A DNA stretch of 64,000 bases from Thermoleophilia bacterium (GTDB taxonomy: Bacteria > Actinomycetota > Thermoleophilia > Gaiellales > Gaiellaceae). The notes under the pieces are model-generated. The model had not been told where the DNA came from. It did not search any database and saw only the letters and a program-made list of their open reading frames with translations. A program made the position numbers and the translations under genes. Positions 10,201 to 19,291 of the stretch are shown in pieces. Position 1 is the stretch's first letter, and each line of letters opens with the position of its first letter. Where the stretch lies: contig JADLFG010000042.1 in NCBI GenBank assembly GCA_020845695.1, forward strand, positions 62,001 through 126,000, given 5' to 3'.

Positions 10201-11415
10201 GGCTTCTCGCCACGGCTCGGGGCGACGGCTGCGGGACGTCGACGCGCTCCGGGGGCTCGCGCTCTTCGGAATCGTGATGGTCAACGTGTGGGCGTTCGCG
10301 AGCGCGTACTACGGGCGCGGCGTCAGCGATCCCGCGCTCGACGACCCGCTCGGCCGGGCGGTCCAGTTCGCCGTCTCGCTCCTGTTCGAGACCAAGTTCT
10401 ACCTCCTGTTCTCGTTCCTCTTCGGCTACAGCTTCACGCTTCAGCTCGCCGCCGCGGAGCGCGCCGAGGCGAGCTTCCGGGCCCGGATGGTCCGCCGGCA
10501 CCTCGCGCTACTCGCGATCGGTGTCGTTCACGGCGCTCTCCTCTTTCACGGGGACATCCTGATCACGTACGCGCTGCTCGGGCTGCTGCTGCTCGGCCTG
10601 CGCGGGCTATCGCCGCGACGCGCGGTCGGGATCGCGCTCTCGCTGATCGCGCTCGCCGGGACCGCCTGGCTGCTCCTCGGGATCGGCGCTCACCTGGAGG
10701 GGATCACCACCGACTCGGGGACGATCCACCGGCAGGCAGCCGAGACGACCGCGGCGTGGCGCGACTCGGCCGCGACGGTCGCCGCGGAGCACACCCGCCA
10801 GCTGCCCGAGGCGCTCGCCTTCATCGTGCTCGCCCAGGGTCCGAGCGCGTTCGCGATGTTCCTGATCGGCTTCGCCGCGGGTCGCCGCCGTGTGCTCGAG
10901 GACGTCGCTGCGATCCGTCCCCGGCTCGTGCGAGTCGCGTGGGTCGGGCTTCCGCTCGGGCTGACCGGCAGCGCCGCCTACGCGGCGGCGACGGTCTTCC
11001 GACCCGGATCGGCGGCCGAGCTTCTCGCCTTCGGGCTCGATCTGCTGACGGCGCCCCTGCTCGCGGCCGGTTACGTGGCTTCGGCGCTCCTGGCCTTCCA
11101 GACCCGCACGGCTCGCGGATTGCCGCGGCGCTCGCGCCGGCAGGGCGCAGCGCGCTCTCGAACTACCTCCTGCAATCGGTCGCTCTCGGGGTCGTCTTCA
11201 CCGCCTACGGCTTCGGGCTGACGGGGCGGCTCGCACCGCTCGCGGTCGCCGCGATCGCGTGCGCGCTGTTTGCCAGCCAGCTCGCCCTCAGCGCCTGGTG
11301 GCTCCGCCGGCACCGTTACGGGCCCGTGGAGTGGCTGCTGCGGGCGCTGACGGTCGGCTCGCGCCCGCCCTGGCGCCAGCGTTCCGCCGCCGCGAGCGCC
11401 GCGACCGAGGGATGA
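10193..11415 (+). pseudogene. DUF418 family membrane protein, split by a frameshift
   Basis: A polytopic membrane protein of the DUF418 family (often found near heparan-acetyltransferase-like or export genes; function unknown). The GTG at 10193 overlaps the TetR stop. Frame 2 encodes RDVDALRGLALFGIVMVNVW, KFYLLFSFLFGYSF and several further membrane helices, as in the family. Near 11096-11118 the homology switches to frame 1, which then encodes ALAPAGRSALSNYLLQS and RYGPVEWLLRALT, the conserved DUF418 C-terminal box, ending at 11415. Frame 2 by itself runs into non-family sequence and stops at 11221. A single-base indel explains this; it may be a real inactivating mutation or an assembly error, since everything else in the gene is intact. 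Confidence 0.75.
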
Positions 11416-11436
11416 GATCGGGCCCGGAGCGGAGTC

Positions 11437-12231
11437 TCAGGGCACCCGGGCTGCCGCTCTCGGATCGGGCAGCAGGGACAAGAACTCGAGCACGGTCGCG
11501 TTCCAGGCCGCCGGGCGCTCCCATGCCGAGACATGAGCGGTCCGCTCGATCACCTCGAGTCGCGCCCCCGGGATGCTGTCGGCGAGCATCCGCATCAGAG
11601 CAGGCGGGGTGAGCAGGTCCTCGTCGCCGGCGATCAGCAGGGCCGGAGCTCGCAGCGCGGCCAGATCCGACCGGGAGACGAGGGCGGGAGGCGGCCCCGC
11701 CGACCGGGTGCTGTGGTCGGCAGCGGCGTACACCTCCAGCCAGCGCCTGGTCCCTGCCGGCTCCCGGGCACGGTAGTCGGCCGAGAGCTCACGGGCTTCC
11801 GCGGCGAGCCCGGTCACCGCGGGGGTCCACAGGCGCGCGATCTCCGCGCGAAAGTCCTCGTCGGCGTAGCCCGCCTGGGTGTTCGACAGGACCAGGCCGC
11901 CGGCTCGGCCGGGGTGACGAACGGCGACGGCGAGGACGTCGGCGCCCCCCGCCGCGTGGCCGACCAGGTGCGCGCGTCTCACCCCGAGCGAGTCCAGCAC
12001 GGTCACCAGGTCGCCGGCGCGATCGGCGGGTGTGCCGCTCCCGGCGCTCGAGCGGCCGGCACCGCGGCGGTCGACCACCACGGGGCGAAGGCCGGCTTCC
12101 TCGAAGGCCGGAACATTCGGGGCCCAGATCTCGCCGGTGCCGGTCAGGCCGTGGACGAGCAGCACGACCGGCCCGTCGGCCGGTGACGACCGGTACCAGA
12201 TTGGGGTCACGCCAGCGCGGGTCACGGGCAC
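11437..12231 (-). CDS. Alpha/beta hydrolase-fold protein lacking the nucleophile Ser
   Basis: A 264-residue alpha/beta hydrolase-fold protein with VVLLVHGLTGTGEIW (oxyanion-hole region), VVVDRRGAGRSS, a cap segment, LLIAGDEDLLTPP (the acid residue) and a late His in ERTAHVSAWERP. The nucleophile elbow, normally Gly-x-Ser-x-Gly, reads VGHAAGGADV: the Ser position is Ala (codon GCG). It may therefore be a non-hydrolytic member (ligand binding, or chemistry driven by the His/Asp pair) or a degenerate enzyme. It lies 152 bp downstream of the hut-like operon on the same strand and could be its last gene. Confidence 0.8.
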   Translation of the reverse strand: MPVTRAGVTPIWYRSSPADGPVVLLVHGLTGTGEIWAPNVPAFEEAGLRPVVVDRRGAGRSSAGSGTPADRAGDLVTVLDSLGVRRAHLVGHAAGGADVLAVAVRHPGRAGGLVLSNTQAGYADEDFRAEIARLWTPAVTGLAAEARELSADYRAREPAGTRRWLEVYAAADHSTRSAGPPPALVSRSDLAALRAPALLIAGDEDLLTPPALMRMLADSIPGARLEVIERTAHVSAWERPAAWNATVLEFLSLLPDPRAAARVP

Positions 12232-12383
12232 GCTCGTTCCGGGGTCATCGCGGCCCCGCGGCCGGGTATCGCCGGGTGATCAGGCCGGGCTGTGCCACGC
12301 GCTCGGGCCCGGCGGAATCGCGCAGGCGACGGCCTCGGCGGGCCCGACCCGGGCCCTCGCCGGCCGCTCCTCGCCGGCGCCGG

Positions 12384-13589
12384 TCAGCGGGGATCCTCCG
12401 TGCCGCCCGCAGCCGGCCCACCGGGAACCGCGTCCAGCAGCTCGGCGTTGTGCTGGCCGATCGTCGGCGGGGCCCGATCGTAGCTCGACTCGGCGACCGG
12501 TAGCGGCGAGCCGGGGACGTAGACCCGCCCGTCTCCCCCGCCCAGGTGCGGGATCCCCCGGATCACCCGGCGGTGCGAGATGTGCTCGTCCTCGGTGAGT
12601 CGCTCGACGGAGTAGATGGGGCTGCACGGCACGCCGATCTGCCTCATCGCCTCCTCGATCTCCGCGACCGTGCGCGCGGATGTCCACTGCGAGATCAGCC
12701 CGTCGAGGCGGTCACGGTTCTCGAGCCTGGTGTCGGGCGCGGCGGGGTCCGGGAAGTCGTCGAGCAGCTCGGGCCGCTCGATCAGCGCCGCCAGATTGGC
12801 CCACATCCTGTGGGGGAGAGGAGCGAGGTAGACGTCGCCATCGCTCCCCGGGTACGTACCGGCGTAGGAGCGCCGCACCCGGCTGCCCACCCGGCGAGGC
12901 CGCTCCCCGAGTTGCAGCACCTCGCCGATCGCGGGGCCGAGGAACGAGGCCATCGTGTCGAGCATGGCCAGGTCGGTGAAGTTGCCCGTGCCGGTCCGCT
13001 GGCGCCGCGCGAGGCCGAACATCACCGCCAGCGCCGCGTAGAGCCCGGCAACGTGGTCAGCCACGAAGACGCCCGCCAGCATGGGCTGACCGTCGGGCTC
13101 ACCGGTCAGGTGCATCATCCCCGACATCGCCTGGATGATGCCGTCGAATGCCGGTCGCCTGGCATAGGGGCTGTCGATGCCAAAGCCGGTCGACTGCACG
13201 TAGACCACGTTCGGGTTGATCGCCCGGACCTGCTCGTAGCCGAAGCCGAGCCTCTCGGGGACGCCGACGGCGTAGTTGGTGACGACGACGTCGGCGGTCC
13301 GGATCAGACCGGCAAGCCGGTCTCGCTCCGGCGGCTGCTTGAGGTCGAGCATCACGCTGCGCTTGTTGCGGTTGAGGGCGTGGAAGTACAGGTCGTCGTA
13401 GGAGTAGGCCTCCCGCCCACGGCTGGAGTCGCCGGTGGGCGGCTCCACCTTGATCACGTCCGCGCCCTGATCGGCCAAGACCTGCGTGCAGAAAGGCACC
13501 GTGATGTAGTGGCCGAGCTCGAGGACCCGGATCCCCTCGAGCGGCGACTTGCTCGCTGCCCCCCCGACGTCCGGTCCGGGGGGGCTCAT
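12384..13589 (-). CDS. CaiB/BaiF-type (class III) CoA-transferase, copy 1
   Basis: A 401-residue class III CoA-transferase, which moves CoA between carboxylic acids without ATP. Family features: [33 protein letters not shown] at the N-terminus, [11 protein letters not shown], and the catalytic Asp in [15 protein letters not shown], where an aspartyl-CoA thioester forms in formyl-CoA transferase. The ATG at 13587-13589 overlaps the stop of hutU copy 1 (ATGA), so it is translated with that gene. The pairing of CoA-transferase and urocanate-hydratase homologue is repeated at 16461-19291. The acid it activates is inferred to be an imidazole-containing acid; nothing in the sequence names it. Confidence 0.9.
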   Translation of the reverse strand: MSPPGPDVGGAASKSPLEGIRVLELGHYITVPFCTQVLADQGADVIKVEPPTGDSSRGREAYSYDDLYFHALNRNKRSVMLDLKQPPERDRLAGLIRTADVVVTNYAVGVPERLGFGYEQVRAINPNVVYVQSTGFGIDSPYARRPAFDGIIQAMSGMMHLTGEPDGQPMLAGVFVADHVAGLYAALAVMFGLARRQRTGTGNFTDLAMLDTMASFLGPAIGEVLQLGERPRRVGSRVRRSYAGTYPGSDGDVYLAPLPHRMWANLAALIERPELLDDFPDPAAPDTRLENRDRLDGLISQWTSARTVAEIEEAMRQIGVPCSPIYSVERLTEDEHISHRRVIRGIPHLGGGDGRVYVPGSPLPVAESSYDRAPPTIGQHNAELLDAVPGGPAAGGTEDPR

Positions 13590-15262
13590 GGCGAGCTCCT
13601 GCGCAGGGTAGGCGCATCGAGGTCGTGGGTCCTGACCGAGTCGAGCGCCTGCCGGTAGCCGGCGTCGGCGTGGCGGATGATGCCGCTGGCCGGGTCGTTG
13701 GACATCACCCGGCTGATCCGCTCGGCCGCCAGGTCGGTGCCGTCGGCGACGACGACCATGCCGGCGTGGACCGACCGTCCGACGCCGGTGCCGCCGCCGT
13801 GCTGCAGCGCGACCCAGGTCGAGCCGCTCGCGACGTTGAGCATCGCGTTCAGGATCGGCCAGTCGGCGATGGCGTCGCTCCCGTCCGCCATGCCCTCGGT
13901 CTCGCGGTACGGTGATGCCACGGAGCCGGTGTCGAGGTGCTCGCGGCCGAGCGCCAGCGGAGCGGAGACCCGCCCGGTGCGCACCAGATCGTTGATCAGG
14001 AGGCCGGCACGCTCGCGCTCGAGGTAGCCGAGCATGCAGGTACGTGCCGGGAGACCCTGCGGCTCGACGTGCTTCCCGGCCAGGCTGAGCCACCGGGTGA
14101 CCGAGCGGTTGCCGGCGAACTCCTCGACCATCGCTTGGTCGATCGTCGCGATGTCCGCCGGATCGCCGGATAGCGCGATCCAGCGGCAGTGGCCCTTGCC
14201 CTCGAAGAAGAACGGTCGGATGATCGACGCCACGAAACCGGGGTAGGCGAAGGCCCGCTCGAACCCGCCGAGCCTGGCTTCGACCCGGATGCCGTTGCCG
14301 TACTCGAAGACCTCCGCGCCCCGGTCGAGCAGCGCCACCAGAGCGCGCACGTGGTCGGCCATCGCCCGGCGTGCGCGATCGACGTAGCTCGCGGGGTCGC
14401 GCTCCTGCAGGTGGGCGGCGTCGCCGGGGGCCAGTCCGGGGACGGCGTAGAGCATCGGGTTGTGGGCGGCGGTCTGGTCGGTCGCGATGTCGATCGGCAC
14501 GTTGCGCTCGACCAGCTCGGGCAGGATCGTCGCGGCGTTGCCGAGGAGCCCCACCGAGAGTGCGCGGCGCTCGGCCCTGGCGGCCTGGACGGCCGCCAGT
14601 GCGGCCTCGAGGTCGGGGGCCTGCTCGTCGAGGTAGCCCATCTCCAGGCGGCGAGAGATCTTGGCCTGGTCGACGTCGATGCACAGGGCGACGCCTCCGT
14701 TCATCGTGATCGCGAGCGGCTGCGCGCCGCCCATGCCGCCGAGCCCGGCGGTCACGGTGAGCACGCCGGCCAGCGTGCCGCCGAAGCTCCGGTCGGCGAC
14801 TGCGGCGAAGGTCTCGAACGTGCTCTGCAGGATGCCCTGGGAGCCGATGTAGGCCCAGCCGCCCGCGGTCATCTGGCCGAACATCGTCAGGCCGCGATCC
14901 TCCAGCCTGCGGAACTCCTCCTGGGTCGCCCACTCCGGGACGATCGCGGCGTTGGAGATCAGCACGCGGGGCGCCCAGGCGTGGGTGCGGAAGACGGCAG
15001 TGGCGCGCCCGGACTGCACGAGCAGCGTCTCGTCCCCCTTCAGGCGCCTCAGCGTCTCGGTGATGATGTCGAAATCCGCCCACGACCGGACGGCCCGGCC
15101 GTTGCCGCCGTACACGACCAGCTCCGCGGGGTTCTCGGCGACCTCGGGATCGAGGTTGTTCAGGAGGAGGCGCAGAGCGGCCTCCTGATCCCAGCCCAGG
15201 CAGGACAGCTCGGCACCTCGCGGTGCCCTCACCTCGCGGGGCTTGCTGGCGGTCTGGCTCAT
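13586..15262 (-). CDS. hutU: Urocanate hydratase family protein, copy 1 (canonical active site)
   Basis: A 558-residue urocanase (the Pseudomonas putida enzyme has 557). Urocanase adds water to urocanate using tightly bound NAD+ as electrophile and gives imidazolone propionate. NAD contacts are kept: YGGNGRAVR with Gly52-Gly53, [18 protein letters not shown] and FEYGNGIR. The urocanase signature is present as QGLPARTCM, with the active-site Cys at residue 409 (Cys410 in P. putida, by established mutagenesis). The next residue is Met instead of the usual Trp. The start is ATG 15260-15262, 35 nt after the acyl-CoA dehydrogenase stop; its own stop overlaps caiB1. No hutH or hutG lies nearby, so the source of urocanate here is not deamination of histidine by a neighbour. 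Confidence 0.9.
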   Translation of the reverse strand: MSQTASKPREVRAPRGAELSCLGWDQEAALRLLLNNLDPEVAENPAELVVYGGNGRAVRSWADFDIITETLRRLKGDETLLVQSGRATAVFRTHAWAPRVLISNAAIVPEWATQEEFRRLEDRGLTMFGQMTAGGWAYIGSQGILQSTFETFAAVADRSFGGTLAGVLTVTAGLGGMGGAQPLAITMNGGVALCIDVDQAKISRRLEMGYLDEQAPDLEAALAAVQAARAERRALSVGLLGNAATILPELVERNVPIDIATDQTAAHNPMLYAVPGLAPGDAAHLQERDPASYVDRARRAMADHVRALVALLDRGAEVFEYGNGIRVEARLGGFERAFAYPGFVASIIRPFFFEGKGHCRWIALSGDPADIATIDQAMVEEFAGNRSVTRWLSLAGKHVEPQGLPARTCMLGYLERERAGLLINDLVRTGRVSAPLALGREHLDTGSVASPYRETEGMADGSDAIADWPILNAMLNVASGSTWVALQHGGGTGVGRSVHAGMVVVADGTDLAAERISRVMSNDPASGIIRHADAGYRQALDSVRTHDLDAPTLRRSSP

Positions 15263-15297
15263 GGTCGGCGCTTCCCCTCGGACGGGTGGTTGGACGG

Positions 15298-16464
15298 TCA
15301 GTCGCGTACCGTGCCGACCGCGTCGAACCGGCGCGCGAGCAGCCTGGCAATGGTCACCTGCTGGATCTGGCTCGTGCCCTCGTAGATCCGCAGGACCCGG
15401 CAGTCGCGGTAGAGACGCTCGATCTCGCTCTCGGTGGTGAGACCGTAGCCGCCGTGGATCTGCAGCGCGGCGTCGACCGCCTGGAAGCAGTTCTCGGTGG
15501 CTACGTACTTGCCGATCGAGCCGAGGCGCCGGACGTCCTCGCCCCGGTCGCGAGCGGCGGCGGCGTTGTAGGCGTGCAGGCGGCCGGACTGCACCCAGGC
15601 GTCGATGTCGGCGAGCATCGCCTGGACCGCCTGGAGCTCCCGGATCGGGGCGCCGAACTGGACCCGTTCGCTGGCGTGGCGAACAGCGAGGTCGAGGGCC
15701 CGCAGACCGACGCCGCTCGCGATCGCGGCCACGTCGATGCGCGCGCTGTTCAGGGTCTCGAGCGCGATCAGGCTGCCACCGCCGATCTCGCCCAGGATCG
15801 CGTCGTCGTCGACGACGACGCCGTCGAGCGCGATCTCGTAGGCGTGCTCGCCGCGGAGTCCGAGCTTGCCGATCGGAGCGGAGTAGCTCAGGCCGGAACC
15901 CTCGGAGTCGACGATGAACGCGGTCAGGCCGCGGATGCCCGCATCCGTGTCGGTCTTGGCGAAGAAGATGATCCCCTGAGACTCGCGGGCGCTCGAGATG
16001 AAGGTCTTGCGCCCCGACAGCAACCACCGATCGCCGTCACGGACGGCCGTCGTGCGGATCGCGCCGATGTCGGAGCCGGCGTCCGGCTCGGTCAGGCCGA
16101 AGGCGAACCGGTGCGAGCCGTCGGCGACACCGGGCAGGTAGCGCGCCTGCTGCGCCTCGGTGCCGAAAGCGCGAATGGACTCCATCCCGAGGTAGTGGCC
16201 GGCGAGCACGGAGCCGAGCGACGCGTCGGCGTAGGAGACCTCCTCGATTGCCATTACCTGCGTGACCATGTCGAGGCCGAGGCCGCCGTGCTCCTCGGCC
16301 ACGGTGATGCCCAGGACGCCGAGCTCGGCGAGCCGGTCGACGAGCTCGACGGGATAGGTCGCGTGGGCGTCGCGCTCGGCCACCCCGGGGAGCACCTCCG
16401 CGCGACAGAACTCACGGAGGACGTCGCGGAACTCGCGGGTGTGCTCGTGGGGGAGGTGGATCAT
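15298..16464 (-). CDS. Acyl-CoA dehydrogenase
   Basis: A 388-residue acyl-CoA dehydrogenase of standard length. It has [30 protein letters not shown] (FAD/substrate loop), [24 protein letters not shown], and the terminal [19 protein letters not shown]...[11 protein letters not shown], where the Glu before GTS is the catalytic base. It removes two hydrogens from the alpha-beta carbons of a CoA ester and passes electrons to ETF. It is flanked by two CoA-transferase/urocanase pairs and overlaps caiB2 by four bases. The arrangement suggests it dehydrogenates a saturated imidazolyl-propionyl-type CoA ester to the urocanoyl-type ester (inference). Confidence 0.92.
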   Translation of the reverse strand: MIHLPHEHTREFRDVLREFCRAEVLPGVAERDAHATYPVELVDRLAELGVLGITVAEEHGGLGLDMVTQVMAIEEVSYADASLGSVLAGHYLGMESIRAFGTEAQQARYLPGVADGSHRFAFGLTEPDAGSDIGAIRTTAVRDGDRWLLSGRKTFISSARESQGIIFFAKTDTDAGIRGLTAFIVDSEGSGLSYSAPIGKLGLRGEHAYEIALDGVVVDDDAILGEIGGGSLIALETLNSARIDVAAIASGVGLRALDLAVRHASERVQFGAPIRELQAVQAMLADIDAWVQSGRLHAYNAAAARDRGEDVRRLGSIGKYVATENCFQAVDAALQIHGGYGLTTESEIERLYRDCRVLRIYEGTSQIQQVTIARLLARRFDAVGTVRD

Positions 16465-17618
16465 CGGGGAGTCGCTCCTGTGCGCTCGGGTTCCCGCAGC
16501 AGGTCGTCGAGCAGGGCGTTGTGCTCACCGAGCCCGGGAGCGGGACGGTCGGTGTCCGGGCAACCGCGCAGCCGGAACGCGTTCGCGAGCGAGCGGAACC
16601 CGTCGGGCTCCTTCCGGACGAGCCCGCGCGCAGCCACCTGCGGCTGGTCGAGCATCTCGCGCACGCCGAGGACGGGCCCGCAAGGGATCCCGGCTTCGCC
16701 GAGCAGCGCCAGCGCATCGTCGCGGGATAGCCGGGAGAGGCTCTCCTCGATCGCTGCCCCGAGAGCGTGGCGGTTGCGGCCGCGCTCGGCGTCGTCGGCG
16801 AAGCGCGGGTCGGTCGTCCACTCGGGGTGTCCGAGCACGGCGGCGAGCCGGGCGAACAGCGGGTCGTTGGCGATCGCGATCACGATCGGGGCATCCCTGG
16901 TGGCGAAGGCACCGAACGGTGCGCTGATCGCGTGGTGGCTGCCGGTGGGCCCGATCGTCTCCTCCGTCAGGAGGCCTCGCATCGCCACGGACTCGAGTAG
17001 CGACACGAGGCTGTCGAACATGGCCACGTCGACGTGCTGACCCCGACCGGTGACGTCACGTTGGCGCAGGGCGGCGAGCGTGGCGATCGCGGCGTACAGC
17101 GCCGGCACCATGTCGCCGATCGAGATGCCGACGCGAACGGACTCTCCGCCGTCGGGGCCGGTGACGGCCATGATCCCGGACATGGCCTGGACGACGAGGT
17201 CGTAGGCCGGCTTGTCCGCCAGCGGGCCATCCTGGCCGAAGCCAGAGATGCTGACCAGCACCAGCCGGGGATTGGCGGCGAGGAGCTCCTCCGGGGCGAG
17301 GCCGAGCCGTGCCAGGACGCCGGGGCGGAAGTTCTCGATCACGACGTCGGAGCGCTTGACGAGCCCGCGGAGGATCTCCCGTCCAGCCTCGGCCTTGAGG
17401 TCGAGCGTTACCCCCCGCTTGTTGCGGTTGAGCAGGCGGTGATAGCTGCTCTGTCCTTCGAAGAAGGGGCCGAAATGACGCCCGTCGTCGCCGGCCTCGG
17501 CTTCGATCTTGATCACGTCGGCGCCGAGGTCGGCCAGGATCCGGCCGCAGAATGGGCCGGACAGCACCCGGCCGAGATCGAGAACGCGAATGCCCTCGAG
17601 GGCACCGGTGTCGGTCAT
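16461..17618 (-). CDS. CaiB/BaiF-type (class III) CoA-transferase, copy 2
   Basis: A 385-residue class III CoA-transferase with LEGIRVLDLGRVLSGPFCGR, RNKRGVTLDLKAEAGREIL, SISGFGQDGPLADKPAYD and the catalytic Asp in VGISIGDMVPALYAA. It has diverged clearly from copy 1 at 12384-13589, so the two probably accept different acids rather than being a recent duplication. Its ATG (17616-17618) overlaps the hutU2 stop, and its stop (16461-16463) overlaps the acyl-CoA dehydrogenase start, both as ATGA. The CaiB-CaiA precedent in carnitine metabolism (CoA-transferase working with an acyl-CoA dehydrogenase-family enzyme) supports a shared CoA cycle here. Confidence 0.9.
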   Translation of the reverse strand: MTDTGALEGIRVLDLGRVLSGPFCGRILADLGADVIKIEAEAGDDGRHFGPFFEGQSSYHRLLNRNKRGVTLDLKAEAGREILRGLVKRSDVVIENFRPGVLARLGLAPEELLAANPRLVLVSISGFGQDGPLADKPAYDLVVQAMSGIMAVTGPDGGESVRVGISIGDMVPALYAAIATLAALRQRDVTGRGQHVDVAMFDSLVSLLESVAMRGLLTEETIGPTGSHHAISAPFGAFATRDAPIVIAIANDPLFARLAAVLGHPEWTTDPRFADDAERGRNRHALGAAIEESLSRLSRDDALALLGEAGIPCGPVLGVREMLDQPQVAARGLVRKEPDGFRSLANAFRLRGCPDTDRPAPGLGEHNALLDDLLREPERTGATPR

Positions 17619-19291
17619 CGGCGGGCCAGTCCCGCGGTTCCGAGCAGGACCGGCGTGAGGTCGCTCGTCTCGACGACGGCGAGTGCCTCCTCGTAGCCGG
17701 CATCCGCGTGGCGGATCACCCCGATGCCCGGGTCGGTCGTGAGCACGCGACGCAGCTTCTCGGCGCAGGCGTCGGTTCCGTCGATCACGAGGGTGACGCC
17801 GGCCGAGATCGTTCCGCCCATACCGCTGCCGCCGCCCTGGTGGACGGCGACGAGCTCCGCGCCGCCCGAGGCGTTCAGGAGCGCGTTCAGGATCGGCCAG
17901 TCGGCCACGGCGTCGCTCCCGTCGAGCATCCCCTCGGTCTCACGGGTGGGCTGGGCGACCGCGCCGGTGTCGAGGTGGTCGCGGGTCATCGTGACCGGTG
18001 CGGACACCGCGCCGGTGCGGACGAGCTCGTTGACCAGCAGACCGAACCGCAGACGCTGTCCGTAGCGAAACCACGAGCTGCGCGCGGGCAGCCCCTGGTG
18101 CGGGATGGCGTCCCTGGCAACCTCGATCCAGCCGGTAATGGTGGGGTCGTCGGCGAAGATCTCGAGAATCGCGTCGTCGATCGTGCGGATGTCCTCCGGG
18201 TCGCCGGAGAGGGCGATCCACCGGCAGGGTCCCTTGCCGACGCAGAAGCTCGGCCGGATGTAGGCCTTGACGAAGCCGTCGAAGTCGCCCGCTCGTTCGT
18301 AGCCGGCCCGGGCCGCCTGCGCGCGAATCGCGTTCCCGTACTCGAACACGACCGCGCCCGCGTCCTGCGCCGCGACCATCGCCTCCACGTGGCGGGCGAC
18401 CGTTGCGTAGGCGAGCTCCTCGTAGCGCCGGGGATCCTCGCGGCGCAGGGTGGCGATCTCGTCGTCCGTGAGGCCGGAGGCGACGTAGCCGTCGCGCATG
18501 TCGTGGGCCGAGGTCTGGTCGGTCACCACGTCCGGGCGAAGACCGCTGCGGAGTACCCGGGGGAGCAGGTCGGCGGCGTTGCCGGCCAGCCCGATCGAGA
18601 GCCCGCGTCGCTCGGCGAGCGCCGACTCCGCGAGCGCCCGGGCCTCATCGAGGTCGGCGGCCCGGCAGTCGAGGTAGCCCGATGCGATGCGCTTGTCGAT
18701 CTTGGCACCGTCGTGCTCGACCACCAGGGCGACCGCACCGTGCAGCTTGATCGAGAGCGGCTGAGCGCCGCCCATGCCGCCGAGGCCGGCGGTGACGACG
18801 AGCCGGCCCCGCAACGACCCGCCGAAATGACGGTGGGCGACGGCTGTGAAGGTCTCGTACGTCGTCTGCACGATGCCCTGCTGGCCGATGTACTGCCACG
18901 CGCCCGCGGTGTACTGACCGTAGGAGATGAGGCCGCGGTCGCGGAGGTCGAAGAATGTCTCCCAGTTGGCGTGGTTGCCGACCAGGTTCGTGTTCGCGAT
19001 CAGGACCCGCGGGCTGAACGGGTGGGTGCGAAAGCGGGCGACCGGCTTCCCCGACTGGACGACGAGGGTCTCGTCGTCGGAGAGGTCCCGGAGGGTCTCG
19101 ACGATCGCGTGGAAGCTCGGCCAGTCGCGGGCCGCCTGGCCGCTGGCCGCGTAGATGATCAGATCCTGCGGGCGCTCGCCGTTATAGACGGTGTTCTCGA
19201 GCATCCGCAGGATCGCCTCCTGCCGCCAGCCACGGCAGCGGAGTCGGGTGCCGGTGGCCGGGCTAACCGGGCTGGGCTGCATGACCGACAT
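17615..19291 (-). CDS. hutU: Urocanate hydratase family protein, copy 2 (altered active site)
   Basis: A 558-residue urocanase-family protein collinear with copy 1, with [52 protein letters not shown] and HLDTGAV...[17 protein letters not shown]. Two functional positions differ from known urocanases. The NAD-contacting Gly-Gly of YGGxGR is Ala48-Ala49 (YAASGQAAR). The active-site Cys of the signature QGLPxRICW is Ser406 (QGLPARSSW). The rest of the fold, including other NAD-binding segments, is conserved, so it looks like a specialised rather than a decaying protein. It may act on a different heterocycle, bind NAD differently, or work with copy 1. The ATG at 19289-19291 lies inside the end of hutI (29-bp overlap); a second in-frame ATG three codons later is possible. 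Confidence 0.87.
   Translation of the reverse strand: MSVMQPSPVSPATGTRLRCRGWRQEAILRMLENTVYNGERPQDLIIYAASGQAARDWPSFHAIVETLRDLSDDETLVVQSGKPVARFRTHPFSPRVLIANTNLVGNHANWETFFDLRDRGLISYGQYTAGAWQYIGQQGIVQTTYETFTAVAHRHFGGSLRGRLVVTAGLGGMGGAQPLSIKLHGAVALVVEHDGAKIDKRIASGYLDCRAADLDEARALAESALAERRGLSIGLAGNAADLLPRVLRSGLRPDVVTDQTSAHDMRDGYVASGLTDDEIATLRREDPRRYEELAYATVARHVEAMVAAQDAGAVVFEYGNAIRAQAARAGYERAGDFDGFVKAYIRPSFCVGKGPCRWIALSGDPEDIRTIDDAILEIFADDPTITGWIEVARDAIPHQGLPARSSWFRYGQRLRFGLLVNELVRTGAVSAPVTMTRDHLDTGAVAQPTRETEGMLDGSDAVADWPILNALLNASGGAELVAVHQGGGSGMGGTISAGVTLVIDGTDACAEKLRRVLTTDPGIGVIRHADAGYEEALAVVETSDLTPVLLGTAGLARR

Noticed and set aside
12384..15350. A possible 988-residue fusion of a basic protein with CoA-transferase
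   Set aside because: The upstream two-fifths is hutU1 read in the wrong frame; the ATG at 13589 with ATGA overlap is the natural start.
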